The notes under the pieces: generated by a model
The model's database searches: none
What the model was told of the DNA's origin: nothing
What the model saw: only the letters and a program-made list of their open reading frames with translations
Translations under genes and position numbers: made by a program
In this document: piece after piece, positions 19,895 to 28,544 of the stretch
Layout: the number at the start of each line of letters is the position of its first letter
Position numbering within the stretch: the first letter of the stretch is position 1
Assembly: GCF_004343155.1 (NCBI RefSeq)
Contig: NZ_SMDC01000003.1
Span: forward strand, 353,896 to 417,895
DNA from: Marichromatium gracile
Lineage (GTDB): Bacteria; Pseudomonadota; Gammaproteobacteria; Chromatiales; Chromatiaceae
Direction: 5' to 3'
Length of the DNA: 64,000 bases

Positions 19895-20176
19895 TCAGGC
19901 GGTGGCGGCGTCGGTGACCAGGATCTTGGCGGCCATGCCGCCGCCGAGTGCGATCCGGGTCTCGCCGCGGGCGACGATCAGACCGCCGCCCTGGCGCTGG
20001 ACGACACGCAGTTCGGCACCCTGGTTGAGCCCGAGCTCGGTGAGTCGGCGCACCAACTGGCGACCGCCCAGTAGGTTGCAGACCCGCACCAGGGTGTCGT
20101 TGTCGGCCATGGTGAGCGGATAGGAGGGGTGCGGGGACTGCTGCTGAAGGGGGAGCGAAGTCGGTGCCATGTGCAT
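19895..20176 (-). CDS. feoA: FeoA-domain protein 2
   Basis: Second FeoA-like gene, first in the operon. The core LTELGLNQGAELRVVQRQGGGLIV and GMAAKILV is typical. The start is uncertain: the ATG at 20176 (MHMAPTSLPL) has a weak GAGG about 10 bases upstream, while MADNDTL at 20110 also fits the family length but lacks a ribosome site. Two FeoA proteins with one FeoB is a recurrent arrangement. Candidate Fur boxes lie just upstream. Confidence 0.85.
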   Translation of the reverse strand: MHMAPTSLPLQQQSPHPSYPLTMADNDTLVRVCNLLGGRQLVRRLTELGLNQGAELRVVQRQGGGLIVARGETRIALGGGMAAKILVTDAATA

Positions 20177-20195
20177 GCGGGTGCCGCCTCGTGCG

Positions 20196-20214
20196 TCAAT
20201 AAGAATGATTCGCA
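20196..20214 (-). promoter_or_regulatory. Candidate Fur box 1 before feo operon
   Basis: AATAAGAATGATTCGC resembles the Fur consensus (GATAATGAGAATCATTATC-like) and stands out as AT-rich. It is about 20 bases upstream of the first feoA start, where iron repression of feo would act. Confidence 0.5.
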
Positions 20215-20237
20215 GCATATTCCTCCGGCTGCTTTAT

Positions 20238-20256
20238 TGCAAATCGTTCTCAATGA
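20238..20256 (-). promoter_or_regulatory. Candidate Fur box 2 before feo operon
   Basis: On the minus strand CATTGAGAACGATTTGCAA matches the Fur pattern (TGAGAAnnATT core). It is about 42 bases from box 1, and both lie between the feo operon and the DUF2177 gene. Paired boxes are common at feo promoters. Confidence 0.5.
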
Positions 20257-20282
20257 CGGGGTTCGGACGGTCTCCGCGCCGA

Positions 20283-20690
20283 TCAGCCGAGCAGCCGGGC
20301 GAGATAGAAGCCGGCGGCGCCGACCAGGGTGCACAGCACCACGCCCCACAGGGTGTCGACCAGCACCAGGCGTAGCGGCCAATCGGGCAGCGTGGCCATG
20401 TTGGTCAGCTCGTAGGTGATGTAGGTGAAGAAGCCGAAGCCGGCGGCCAGCAACAGGGTCCTGTCGAGCGAGCCCGCCTCCACGCCGGGGAGGATCGCCA
20501 TCACCAGGATGCCGGCGACATAGATGAGATAGAAGGCGATGGCCGCCGGCCAGCGGGTGGTGTCGGCGAGCAGATGAGCGAGCTGAGCGCGGTAGAAGCC
20601 GCGCGCGACCACCCCCAGCCACAGCAGGTCGATGGCCATGAAGACCGTGAAGGTGAGCAGATAGAGCTTGATGACGAACCACGGACCCAT
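20283..20690 (-). CDS. DUF2177 family membrane protein
   Basis: 135 residues, four predicted membrane segments: IDLLWLGVVARGFYRAQLAHL at the start, TNMATLPDWPL near residue 105 and a final hydrophobic helix. These features match the DUF2177 family, whose function is unknown. The ATG at 20690 has GGGAG 6 bases upstream; earlier in-frame codons give a non-hydrophobic, low-quality extension. It lies upstream of and codirectional with feo, downstream of the hydrolase gene. Confidence 0.85.
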   Translation of the reverse strand: MGPWFVIKLYLLTFTVFMAIDLLWLGVVARGFYRAQLAHLLADTTRWPAAIAFYLIYVAGILVMAILPGVEAGSLDRTLLLAAGFGFFTYITYELTNMATLPDWPLRLVLVDTLWGVVLCTLVGAAGFYLARLLG

Positions 20691-20757
20691 GACGCGCTCC
20701 CGGGGTGATGATGGGCCTTCGTCGATGCCGGGAGGCAGCCCCCGGCCTCGGCCTCGA

Positions 20758-21645
20758 TCAGTGTTCCGGCAGTGTCTGCAGGAAGTCGGTGAGGGTCGCG
20801 ACGAAGGCCTGTGGCGACTCCTCGTGTGGCAGGTGGCCGCTGTCGGCGATGACTTCAAGCCGGGCGCCGGGGATGGCCGCGGCGATGCGCTCGCTCTCGG
20901 CGACCTTGACCGTCTGGTCGTGGGCGCCGGTGACCACGAGCGTGGGCGGCGTGACCCCGGCGAGTCGGGGTTCGAGCCCGAGCTTGCGGGTGGCGAGGAA
21001 CAGCTCCCAGAAGGCGCGCGGCCAGGGGCCCTGCATCATGTCGGCGCGGAAGGCGGCGAGCACCTCGGGGTCGAGCCGCTCGGGGCGGTACCAGAAGGCG
21101 CGGATCGCCTTGTCGTAGAGCCGTGCGATCAGTCGGCCCATCAGCCAGGAGAAGAAGGGCGTGAGGGCGCGCATCAGCGGCTTGACGAAGCCGGGGATCT
21201 CGCTGGTGGCGTAACCGCTGAGGATCATCGCGTCGACCAGCGCCAGCGCCTCGACCCGCTCGGGGTGTTCGAGCGCGGTCATCAGCGCCAGGGTGCCGCC
21301 GGTGGAGTTGCCCACCAGCACCGCGCGCTCGAAGCCGAGCGCCGGGATCAGCGCAGCGATCAGCGCGCTCTGGTCGTGGGCACTGTAGCCGGGTTGGCCG
21401 TCGGCGCCGGGCAGCGGTTTGGAGCTGGCGCCGAAGGCGGGGCGGTCGAAGGCGACCACGGTGTAGCCGGCCTCGGCCAGCGGCGCCATCACCGCGCGCC
21501 AGGAGCGCAGGCTGAGGAAGCTGCCGTGCAACAGCAGCAACAGCCGGGGGCCGTCGCCGAGACGGCGGTAGTGGAGACGGAAGCCGTTGCAGTCGATGAA
21601 CCGGGCGGTGTCGGCGGCCGGGTCGGTGGGGGCGATTGGATCCAT
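20758..21645 (-). CDS. Alpha/beta hydrolase
   Basis: 295 residues with an alpha/beta hydrolase fold: oxyanion region LLLLHGSFLS, nucleophile elbow GNSTGG (Ser near residue 114), Asp in VVTGAHDQT and His in ADSGHLPHEE. The substrate is unknown; the family includes epoxide hydrolases, esterases and haloalkane-type enzymes. It is not obviously linked to its neighbours. In many relatives ileS would be expected after ribF; this gene occupies that place. Confidence 0.88.
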   Translation of the reverse strand: MDPIAPTDPAADTARFIDCNGFRLHYRRLGDGPRLLLLLHGSFLSLRSWRAVMAPLAEAGYTVVAFDRPAFGASSKPLPGADGQPGYSAHDQSALIAALIPALGFERAVLVGNSTGGTLALMTALEHPERVEALALVDAMILSGYATSEIPGFVKPLMRALTPFFSWLMGRLIARLYDKAIRAFWYRPERLDPEVLAAFRADMMQGPWPRAFWELFLATRKLGLEPRLAGVTPPTLVVTGAHDQTVKVAESERIAAAIPGARLEVIADSGHLPHEESPQAFVATLTDFLQTLPEH

Positions 21646-21700
21646 GACGATGATGCTCTCGCTCTCGGGGTTGCGGGCGGCGCCGTGGCCGCTCGGGGGG

Positions 21701-22645
21701 TCAGGGGGCGGGCGCCGGGGTGCGGCCGAGATAGGCGCGCGCGGCGTCCGCGTCGAGCTGGATCTGGTGCTTGAGCGCCTCGAAGGAGGCGAAGCGCTGC
21801 TCGTCGCGCAGCTTGAGACAGAACTCGACCTCGACCTGACGCCCGTAGATGTCGGCGGCGAAGTCGAACAGATGGACCTCGAGCTGATGGGCGCGCCCGT
21901 CGACCGTGGGGCGGGTGCCGATGTTGGCGACCCCGGGGCGGGGCGCGGGGCCGAGTCCGTGCATCCGCACCGCGTAGACGCCGTGCAGCGGGCTGACCCG
22001 GCGGTGCAGGTCGATGTTGGCGGTGGGGAAGCCGATGGTGCGTCCGCGCTTGTCGCCGTGCCCGACCCGTCCGGCGATGCGATAGGGCCGCCCGAGCAGG
22101 TGCTCGGCCTGCTCGAGATCGCCTCGGGCGAGCGCCTCGCGTACCCGGGTGCTGCTGATGCGCTCCTCGGCGTGGGTCACGGTATGGAGGTTCTCCAGGC
22201 TGAAGCCGTGTGCCGCGCCCATGCGCCGGAGCAGCGCGAAGTCGCCCGCGCGACCGTGACCGAAGCGGAAGTCGTCGCCGACGAGCAGGTGATTGACCCC
22301 CAGCCCCTCGATCAGCAGCTCGTGCACGAAGCGCTCGGCCGGCATCGCCGCGAGCCTGGGGCCGAAGCCGAGCACCATCACCCGCTCGATGCCGCAGTGG
22401 GCGATCGCCGCGAGCTTCTCGCGCAGCCGGGTGAGCCGCGCCGGCGCGGTCTCCGGCGCGAAGCACTCGAGCGGCTGCGGCTCGAAGGTGATCACGGTCG
22501 CCGGCAGCCCGAGCGCGCGCCCCTGTTCGAGCAGACGCTGGAAGATGCTGCGGTGTCCGAGGTGGACGCCGTCGAAGTTGCCGATGGTGGCGACACAGCC
22601 CCGGTCGCCGGGACGCAGGTTGTGAAGACCGCGGATAAGCCTCAT
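21701..22645 (-). CDS. ribF: Bifunctional riboflavin kinase / FMN adenylyltransferase
   Basis: Makes FMN and FAD from riboflavin. 314 residues: N-terminal adenylyltransferase with TIGNFDGVHLGH and the ISSTRVREAL motif, C-terminal kinase with TIGFPTANI and GVANIGTRPTV. The ATG at 22645 (MRLIRGLHNL) is the family start. The frame stays open upstream only because it runs into the heptamer array, so longer versions are false. In E. coli the neighbours are rpsT and ileS; here the composite repeat separates ribF from murJ and rpsT. Confidence 0.96.
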   Translation of the reverse strand: MRLIRGLHNLRPGDRGCVATIGNFDGVHLGHRSIFQRLLEQGRALGLPATVITFEPQPLECFAPETAPARLTRLREKLAAIAHCGIERVMVLGFGPRLAAMPAERFVHELLIEGLGVNHLLVGDDFRFGHGRAGDFALLRRMGAAHGFSLENLHTVTHAEERISSTRVREALARGDLEQAEHLLGRPYRIAGRVGHGDKRGRTIGFPTANIDLHRRVSPLHGVYAVRMHGLGPAPRPGVANIGTRPTVDGRAHQLEVHLFDFAADIYGRQVEVEFCLKLRDEQRFASFEALKHQIQLDADAARAYLGRTPAPAP

Positions 22646-22720
22646 GGCAGCAGTGCAGGGAACAATGGGCAAAGGTGCTGAGTATACGCGTCGTGGGACG
22701 ACGATGGGGCGTGAGAGGCT

Positions 22721-22832
22721 CAGCCGCCAGCCGCCAGCCGCCAGCCGCCAGCCGCCAGCCGCCAGCCGCCAGCCGCCAGCCGCCAGCCGCCAGCCGCCAG
22801 CCGCCAGCTGCCAGCTGCCAGCTGCCAGCCGC
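22721..22832 (+). repeat. Heptamer array, 16 copies (locus 2)
   Basis: Twelve identical CAGCCGC units, three CAGCTGC units and one CAGCCGC in perfect 7-base phase. The block of three CAGCTGC units suggests local duplication of a single mutant unit. It reads into the AACCACAAAGG repeat at 22841. Confidence 0.97.
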
Positions 22833-22840
22833 CAGCGAAG

Positions 22841-22875
22841 GATCGAACCACAAAGGCGCCAAGGACGCCAAGGGG
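22841..22875 (+). repeat. AACCACAAAGG-type repeat (forward, locus 2)
   Basis: GAACCACAAAGGCGCCAAGG followed by ACGCCAAGGGG, the same family as 16711-16742, with 9-10 base periodicity and the same position after the heptamer array. Confidence 0.85.
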
Positions 22876-23020
22876 GTGAGACGTAGGCTGGGATGAGTGA
22901 CCAAGCGAAGACCGCGCGCATCGGCATCCGGCCTGTCGGTTATAGCCGCCAGCGATCAGCCCCCAGCCCCCAGCCGCCGGAGGGGAAGGGTGACCGCCAT
23001 GATCATCGATTGATCCTTCC

Positions 23021-23074
23021 TCTCCCTTCGCGTGCTTTGCGGCTTTGCGGCTTTGCGGTTCAATCCGCTGGCCG
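23021..23074 (-). repeat. Inverted composite repeat copy (locus 2)
   Basis: Reverse-complement family member with three 9-base units (GCTTTGCGG, GCTTTGCGG and TTTGCGGTT), then CAATC and one CTGGCCG heptamer. It ends next to the murJ stop at 23081 and pairs in inverted orientation with 22721-22875. The interval 22646-23080 shows no supportable gene; the inner part (22940-22980) has more degenerate CAG heptamers. Confidence 0.8.
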
Positions 23075-23080
23075 CTGGTG

Positions 23081-24622
23081 TCAGCGCCGTCGCTCGGGGG
23101 CGGCGAGGTGGCGCGGACGCACGCCGGCGAGGAGGACGAGGGCGGCGTAGAGGGTGGCGCCGGCGAGGATGGCGCCGCCGAGGTGCCAGGCCCGGTCCCA
23201 GGGGGCGAGCGCGCCCCAGTCGAGTGTGCCGAGCGCCCAGTGCAACATCCCGGCCATCGCCAGGCTGGCGCCGAGCACCGCGGCGCCGAGCGCGGGCCAG
23301 CCCGGGCGCGGGCGGTAACTGCCGTCGCGTCTCAGCGCGCGCAGCAGCAGCAGGGCGTTGAGCAGGGCCGCTAGGGTGGTGGCCAGCGCCAGTCCGGCGT
23401 GTCCGAGCGGCCCCATCAGCGCGAGGTCGAGCACCAGGTTGATCCCGAGGGCGATCAACGCGATCCGTACCGGGGTGCGGGTGTCGTGGCGGGCATAGCA
23501 GCCGGGGGCGAGCACCTTGATCGCGATGAAGGCGAGCAGGCCGAGTGCATAGGCGCTCAGCGCCCTGGCGGCGTGGGTGACATCGGTGTCGCCGAAGGCG
23601 CCGGACTGGAACAGGGTGGCGATCAGCCCCTCGGCGAGCACCGCGAGCCCCACCGCCGCCGGCAGTCCGAGCAGCAGCGTCCAGCGCAGTCCCCAGTCGA
23701 GGGTGGCGGAGAAGCGTCGTGCGCTTGCCGCGCCGCTGCCACGGGTGAGTCGGGGCAGGATGACCACCCCGAGCGCGGCGGCGAGCAGCCCGAGCGGGAA
23801 CTCCATCAGCCGTTCGGCGTAATAGAGCCAGGAGATGCTGCCCGGGGTGAGGAAGGAGGCGAGCAGGGTGTCGAGCAGCAGGCTGAGCTGGACCACCGAG
23901 ACGCCGAGCAGCGCCGGTCCCAGGCGGCGCAGGATGCGCCGCACCACCGGCGAGTCGAGGGCGAGACGCGGGCGTGGCAGCAGGCCGAGCCGGGCGAGCG
24001 CGGGGAGCTGCAGCGCGAGCTGTGCGGCACCGCCGAGCAAGACCCCCCAGGCCAGCGCGAGCACCGGACGCTCGAGTCGGGGGGCGAGCAACAGCGCCGC
24101 GCCGATCAGCGCCAGGTTGAGCAGCACCGGGGTGAAGGCGGGTACGGCGAAGCGCTCGTGACAGTTGAGCACCGCACCGGCCAGCGCGGTGAGGCTGATC
24201 AGCAGCACATAGGGCAGGGTCAGGCGCAGCAGCTCGGCGGCGAGGGCGAGCTGGTCGGTGTCCGCGCCGAAGCCGGGGGCGAAGAGCAGGATCAACAGCG
24301 GCGCGACGAGGGTACCGAGCGCGGTGAAGAGCACCAGCAGCAGCCCCAGGGTGCCGGCGAGTTCGTCGACGAGTCGTGTCAGGCCGGCGCGCCCGCCGTG
24401 GCGACGGCGTTCCTCCAGTGCCGGTACCAGGGCTGCGGCGAAGGCGCCCTCGGCGAACAGCCGGCGGAGGAAGTTGGGGATCTTGAAGGCGACGAAGAAG
24501 GCATCGGTGGTGGCGTCGGCGCCGAAGGCACGGGCGATCACCAGATCGCGGACGAAGCCGAGGATGCGCGAGAGCAGGGTGTTGCCGCCGACCACGAGTG
24601 CTGAACCGGAGAGCGATGACAC
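23081..24622 (-). CDS. murJ: Lipid II flippase MurJ
   Basis: Flips the peptidoglycan precursor lipid II to the periplasm. About 513 residues with 13-14 membrane segments; the N-terminus has [16 protein letters not shown] and [24 protein letters not shown], hallmarks of MviN/MurJ. The GTG at 24622 is chosen because GAGGAG lies 9 bases upstream and gives the usual length; an ATG at 24664 adds 14 residues without a ribosome site. It is divergent from rpsT, as in many relatives. Confidence 0.95.
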   Translation of the reverse strand: MSSLSGSALVVGGNTLLSRILGFVRDLVIARAFGADATTDAFFVAFKIPNFLRRLFAEGAFAAALVPALEERRRHGGRAGLTRLVDELAGTLGLLLVLFTALGTLVAPLLILLFAPGFGADTDQLALAAELLRLTLPYVLLISLTALAGAVLNCHERFAVPAFTPVLLNLALIGAALLLAPRLERPVLALAWGVLLGGAAQLALQLPALARLGLLPRPRLALDSPVVRRILRRLGPALLGVSVVQLSLLLDTLLASFLTPGSISWLYYAERLMEFPLGLLAAALGVVILPRLTRGSGAASARRFSATLDWGLRWTLLLGLPAAVGLAVLAEGLIATLFQSGAFGDTDVTHAARALSAYALGLLAFIAIKVLAPGCYARHDTRTPVRIALIALGINLVLDLALMGPLGHAGLALATTLAALLNALLLLRALRRDGSYRPRPGWPALGAAVLGASLAMAGMLHWALGTLDWGALAPWDRAWHLGGAILAGATLYAALVLLAGVRPRHLAAPERRR

Positions 24623-24688
24623 CTGGCGGGACTCCTCGTGAAATCGCACATTATAATGGCGCAAGAAGCATTTAGCGCATCAAGGTCC

Positions 24689-24717
24689 TTGACAATGGAC
24701 AGAGATGGCGGAAGAAT
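24689..24717 (+). promoter_or_regulatory. Sigma70-type promoter of rpsT
   Basis: A perfect -35 TTGACA (24689-24694), then 17 bases, then AAGAAT (24712-24717, 4 of 6 matches to the -10). It lies about 55 bases upstream of the rpsT start, suitable for a ribosomal protein leader. Confidence 0.6.
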
Positions 24718-24772
24718 GCTCGGTCTTTATCCGCTCTTAAGATCAATTCGCCGGATTTCCAGGAGACCCCCG

Positions 24773-25036
24773 TTGGCCAACTCAGCACAAGCCCGCAAGC
24801 GCGCCCGTCAGGCCGAAACCCGCCGCCAGAGCAACATGGCGCAGCGCAGCACGTTGCGCACCTTCGTCAAGAAGGTGATCAAGGCCATCAAGGCGGGCGA
24901 CAAGGAAGCAGCCGTCCAGGCCTTCCAAGACGCCGCTCCCCGTATCGATCGTGCCGCCCGCAAGGGTCTGATCCACGCCAACAAGGCCGCTCGTCACAAG
25001 AGCCGCCTGAACGCACACATCAAGGCGATGGGCTGA
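24773..25036 (+). CDS. rpsT: 30S ribosomal protein S20, UUG start
   Basis: 87 residues ([17 protein letters not shown] after the start), strongly basic, family length. The start codon is TTG at 24773 with AGGAG 7-8 bases upstream. The in-frame ATG at 24836 would remove the conserved N-terminus, and upstream codons add a non-homologous tail. E. coli rpsT also starts with UUG, linked there to its autoregulation, so the rare codon looks conserved. A clear terminator follows. Confidence 0.96.
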   Translation: MANSAQARKRARQAETRRQSNMAQRSTLRTFVKKVIKAIKAGDKEAAVQAFQDAAPRIDRAARKGLIHANKAARHKSRLNAHIKAMG

Positions 25037-25064
25037 TCCGTCGAAGCAACCGCTTCCGGCACCG

Positions 25065-25092
25065 AAAAAACCGGCCACTGGCCGGTTTTTTT
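25065..25092. terminator. Rho-independent terminator after rpsT (bidirectional)
   Basis: CCGGCC-ACT-GGCCGG stem flanked by A6 on the left and T7 on the right, so it can work on both strands: for rpsT (plus), and as a 3' signal for any minus-strand transcript arriving from the murJ side. Confidence 0.95.
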
Positions 25093-25157
25093 GTGTCCGC
25101 GTCCCGGCGCTCCGGCGCCCGCTCCGGGCGCGCAGTCCGGACCTCGGGCGTACCCCA

Positions 25158-25994
25158 TCAGGCCCGCTCGCCGGTCGGGCGCCGATAGGCAAGCGCCAGC
25201 AGCAAGGCCCCGGCGAGGATCATCGGCAGGGTGAGCAGCTGGCCCATGGTCAACCAGCCGAAGGCGAGATAGCCGAGATGGGCGTCTGGCAAGCGCACGA
25301 ACTCGACACTGAAGCGCGCCGCCCCGTAGCCGACCAGAAACAGCCCGGAGACGGCCATGGTCGGGCGCGGCCGGCTGGAGAACAGCCACAGCACGACGAA
25401 TAGCACCAGCCCCTCGAGCAGCGCCTCGTAGAGCTGCGAGGCGTGCACCGCCGGGCTCAACAGCGTGGTGGCCGGCTGATCGAGGCACTGGCGGGGGAAC
25501 TGCTCGCAGGGCAGCTGAATCCCCCAGGGCAGATTGGTGCGGTGTCCCCAGAGTTCGCCGTTGATGAAGTTGCCGATCCGCCCGGCGAGTAGTCCCAGCG
25601 GCACCAGCGGGGCGAGGAAGTCGGTGGCCTGGAAGAAGGTCAGGCCCTGGCGGCGCGAGAACAGCGCGGTGGCGATCAGCACCCCGAGCAGCCCGCCGTG
25701 GAAGGACATGCCGCCCTCCCAGACCCGGAGCAGGGCCAGCGGGTCGGCGGCTACCTGGTCGAGCCCGTAGAACAGCATGTAGCCGAGCCGCCCGCCGAGG
25801 ATCACTCCGATCACCCCGTAGAAGATCAGGTCGTCGACCATGACCCCGCTCCAGCCGCTGCCGGGACGGGCGGCACGCCAGCGTCCCAGCCCCCAGGCGG
25901 CGGCGAAGCCGAGCAGGTACATCAGGCCGTACCAGTGGATCTGGAGCGGGCCGAGGGCGAGGGCGACGGGATCGATGTCGGGGTAGGTCAGCAT
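25158..25994 (-). CDS. lgt: Prolipoprotein diacylglyceryl transferase
   Basis: Adds diacylglycerol to the lipobox Cys of lipoprotein precursors. 278 residues, about 7 membrane segments, with [12 protein letters not shown] and the signature [20 protein letters not shown]. It should modify the lipoproteins encoded here (NlpD-like and the two Slp proteins). A smr-type gene lies immediately upstream on the same strand. Confidence 0.96.
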   Translation of the reverse strand: MLTYPDIDPVALALGPLQIHWYGLMYLLGFAAAWGLGRWRAARPGSGWSGVMVDDLIFYGVIGVILGGRLGYMLFYGLDQVAADPLALLRVWEGGMSFHGGLLGVLIATALFSRRQGLTFFQATDFLAPLVPLGLLAGRIGNFINGELWGHRTNLPWGIQLPCEQFPRQCLDQPATTLLSPAVHASQLYEALLEGLVLFVVLWLFSSRPRPTMAVSGLFLVGYGAARFSVEFVRLPDAHLGYLAFGWLTMGQLLTLPMILAGALLLALAYRRPTGERA

Positions 25995-26036
25995 GAGGGC
26001 GATGGTCTCACTCGGGGATGGCGGTTGGATGAATGC

Positions 26037-26594
26037 TCAGCGGCGCTGCTGACGGCGCGACTTGTCGGGGTTGCGCAGCAGCACGTAGAGCGCGCCGGTA
26101 CCGCCGTCGCGTCGCGTCGCCGAGCAGAAGGCGAGGACCTGATCGTAGAGCCGCAGCCAGTAGTTGAGCTTCTGCTTGAGCACCGGCTGGTTGCCCGATG
26201 AACGGTAGCCCTTGCCGTGGATGATGCGCGCGCAACGGATCCGGCGATGTCCGCACTCGGCGAGGAAGTCGCCGAGCAGCGCCTTGGCGTAGGTGGCGTT
26301 GAGGCCGTGCAGGTCGACCTCGAGCCCGACCTCGATGGCGCCGCGCTGCAGCTCGCCGAGCACCCTGCGCTGGATTCCGGGGCGCGAGAACAGCAGGTAC
26401 TCCGGGGTCTCGAGATTGACCTCGGAGAGTCCCGCGATGGGTTCCGGATCATCGAGCTCGGGTTCGCGCGGGCGCGGCACGGGCGGCGGTCGGCGCCGCT
26501 CGCTCGGTGGTGGCGTCTCGATCTCCAGCCGGGTGACCTCGCCGACCGTTTGCAGGAACAGCTCCACATCGGCTTGCTCGATCTGTCTCTTCAT
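26037..26594 (-). CDS. Smr-domain (SmrB-like) endonuclease family protein
   Basis: 185 residues. The C-terminal Smr domain (about 95-180) has VDLHGLNATYAKALL and the IIHGKGYRS motif conserved in this nuclease family. The N-terminal half is charged and Pro-rich. The start MKRQIEQADVELF at 26594 resembles the SmrB N-terminus; another ATG at 26626 is possible and neither has a strong ribosome site. E. coli SmrB cleaves mRNA at collided ribosomes; the same role here is inference. Confidence 0.88.
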   Translation of the reverse strand: MKRQIEQADVELFLQTVGEVTRLEIETPPPSERRRPPPVPRPREPELDDPEPIAGLSEVNLETPEYLLFSRPGIQRRVLGELQRGAIEVGLEVDLHGLNATYAKALLGDFLAECGHRRIRCARIIHGKGYRSSGNQPVLKQKLNYWLRLYDQVLAFCSATRRDGGTGALYVLLRNPDKSRRQQRR

Positions 26595-26842
26595 GCGGGG
26601 GTCCGGGCTGTGGGTTGTCCTGGGCATTGAATGAGGATGGCCGTGGCCAGGCGCGGGGCAGTATATCAGGGGCACGCGCCGGGGCACGGGTGTCGGCGCC
26701 GCGCCTTTTGCGTATGATCTGCGCTCATCCTGCCGCTCTGTCACCCGGTCCCTGTCCGCGTCTCCGGGGGCGTCGGCGCCGACGCTGGCGTGCCCCGTCA
26801 GCCTGTCCGCATCCATCTCAGTAATCGACAGACAACCAACGC

Positions 26843-27595
26843 ATGAAGATCCTGGTCAGCAACGACGATGGTTATCAGTCACCCGGACTGGTGGCATTGG
26901 CCGAGGGGCTGCGCGCGCTCGGCACCGTGCACGTGGTGGCGCCCGAACGCGATCGCAGCGGCGCCAGCAATTCGCTGACGCTCGACGTCCCGCTGCGCGT
27001 CAGGCGCCGGCCCAACGGCTACATGAGTGTCGACGGCACGCCGACCGACTGCGTGCATCTGGCGCTCACCGGGCTGCCCGAGATCGAGCCCGATATCGTG
27101 GTTGCCGGGATCAATCACGGCCCCAACCTGGGTGACGACGTGATCTACTCCGGCACCGTCGCCGCCGCGACCGAGGGACGCTTCCTCGGGCTGCCGGCGA
27201 TCGCGGTGTCGAGCGCGGTGCATGCGCCGCGTCATCTCGACAGCGCCGCGCGGGTCGCCGTCGAGCTGGTGTCGCGACTGCGCGAGCGGCCGCTCGAACC
27301 GAACCTGATCCTCAACGTCAATGTGCCGGATCTGCCCTATGAGTCGCTCGCCGGCTTTCGCGCGACGCGTCTGGGGCAGCGTCACAAGGCCGAGCCGGTG
27401 GTCGCCGCGCAGGATCCGCGCGGACGGACCATCTACTGGGTGGGGCCGGCCGGCCCGGAGCAGGACGCGGGCGTCGGCACCGATTTCCATGCCGTGCGCA
27501 ATGGCTTCGTCTCGATCACGCCGCTGCAGGTCGACCTGACCCGACACAGTGCGCTCGAGACCCTTGATCGATGGCTGGACGGCGAACGCCGTTGA
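26843..27595 (+). CDS. surE: 5'/3'-nucleotidase SurE
   Basis: Metal-dependent phosphatase acting on nucleoside monophosphates in stress survival. 250 residues with the metal-binding [11 protein letters not shown] at the N-terminus, [23 protein letters not shown] and GTDFHAV. It heads the surE-nlpD-rpoS block. The pcm methyltransferase gene found between surE and nlpD in E. coli is absent. Confidence 0.96.
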   Translation: MKILVSNDDGYQSPGLVALAEGLRALGTVHVVAPERDRSGASNSLTLDVPLRVRRRPNGYMSVDGTPTDCVHLALTGLPEIEPDIVVAGINHGPNLGDDVIYSGTVAAATEGRFLGLPAIAVSSAVHAPRHLDSAARVAVELVSRLRERPLEPNLILNVNVPDLPYESLAGFRATRLGQRHKAEPVVAAQDPRGRTIYWVGPAGPEQDAGVGTDFHAVRNGFVSITPLQVDLTRHSALETLDRWLDGERR

Positions 27596-27663
27596 GCGTC
27601 TGTCGCCCCACCCCTTGTCTATCGCGCGTCGACACCCATTGAAGGATGACTGGAGGCGACACT

Positions 27664-28524
27664 GTGGTGACTTGTCCCCGAGGAATGGCCCCCGACCGTA
27701 CCCCGAGCAGGCGCTCCGGGGTCGGGTGGCTGGTGCTGCTGGCGCTGGTCTCGGCGCTCGGGCTCGGTGGTTGCGGCTCGACCGGGCCGGCGCCGGTCTA
27801 TGACTGGGACTGGCAGGGTCCGGTTCCCGACGGCTTCTATCTGGTGCGCCCCGGCGACACCCTCGGCGAGATCGCCGCGCGACGCGGCCAGCGGCTGCGC
27901 GCCCTGGCCGAGTGGAACCGACTCGAGGCGCCTTACACCATCTATGCCGGGACCCTGTTGCGGATCGACCCCCCAACCGGTGCACGGGCCCGTTCCGGTC
28001 CTCCGGCACGCGCCGTGACGCAGCACGCCGGCGCCGACAAGGCGACGACACCGCCCCGTCGGCCGTCGTCGTCCAGGCCGGTGGTCGCGCGCGTCGACAC
28101 CAGCCCGGCGGGCGCGCCGGGGAGTCGTCGGGCCGCTTCCGGGGTGGACTGGGAGTGGCCGATCGACGGTCCCGTGGTGCAGGACTTCCGCAACGCCGAC
28201 CGCACCCGCCAGGGGATCCGCATCGGTGGTCGCGTGGGTCTGCAGGTGCGTGCCGCGGCACCCGGCAAGGTGGTCTACAGCGGTAGTGGACTCAAGGGAT
28301 ACGGCAACCTTATCATCGTCAAGCACAGCGAGAAGTATCTGAGCGCGTACGGATTCAACCGCAAGCTGTTCGTCAAGGAAGGGGCGCAGGTCAAGCGCGG
28401 CCAGCCCCTGGCCGAGATCGGACAGTCCCCGGATGGCGCCTATCTGTTGCATTTCGAGATTCGCCGCCACGGCACGGCTGTCGATCCGGTACTCTACTTG
28501 CCCGTGCGTAAACAACCCCGTTGA
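27664..28524 (+). CDS. nlpD: NlpD-like lipoprotein (LysM and M23-type domain)
   Basis: About 286 residues: lipoprotein signal with lipobox LGGC (about residue 30), LysM domain ([18 protein letters not shown]), a low-complexity Pro/Arg linker and a C-terminal M23 peptidase-like domain ([13 protein letters not shown] to [10 protein letters not shown]). The Zn-ligand His residues of active M23 enzymes are not evident in the first motif, as in E. coli NlpD, which activates amidase AmiC. GTG at 27664 is preferred because GGAGG lies 7 bases upstream; an ATG at 27646 is also in frame. The stop overlaps the upstream edge of the rpoS frame, and the rpoS promoter is probably inside this gene. Confidence 0.9.
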   Translation: MVTCPRGMAPDRTPSRRSGVGWLVLLALVSALGLGGCGSTGPAPVYDWDWQGPVPDGFYLVRPGDTLGEIAARRGQRLRALAEWNRLEAPYTIYAGTLLRIDPPTGARARSGPPARAVTQHAGADKATTPPRRPSSSRPVVARVDTSPAGAPGSRRAASGVDWEWPIDGPVVQDFRNADRTRQGIRIGGRVGLQVRAAAPGKVVYSGSGLKGYGNLIIVKHSEKYLSAYGFNRKLFVKEGAQVKRGQPLAEIGQSPDGAYLLHFEIRRHGTAVDPVLYLPVRKQPR

Positions 28525-28544
28525 TTCAACGGAGGGAGAGGTGG

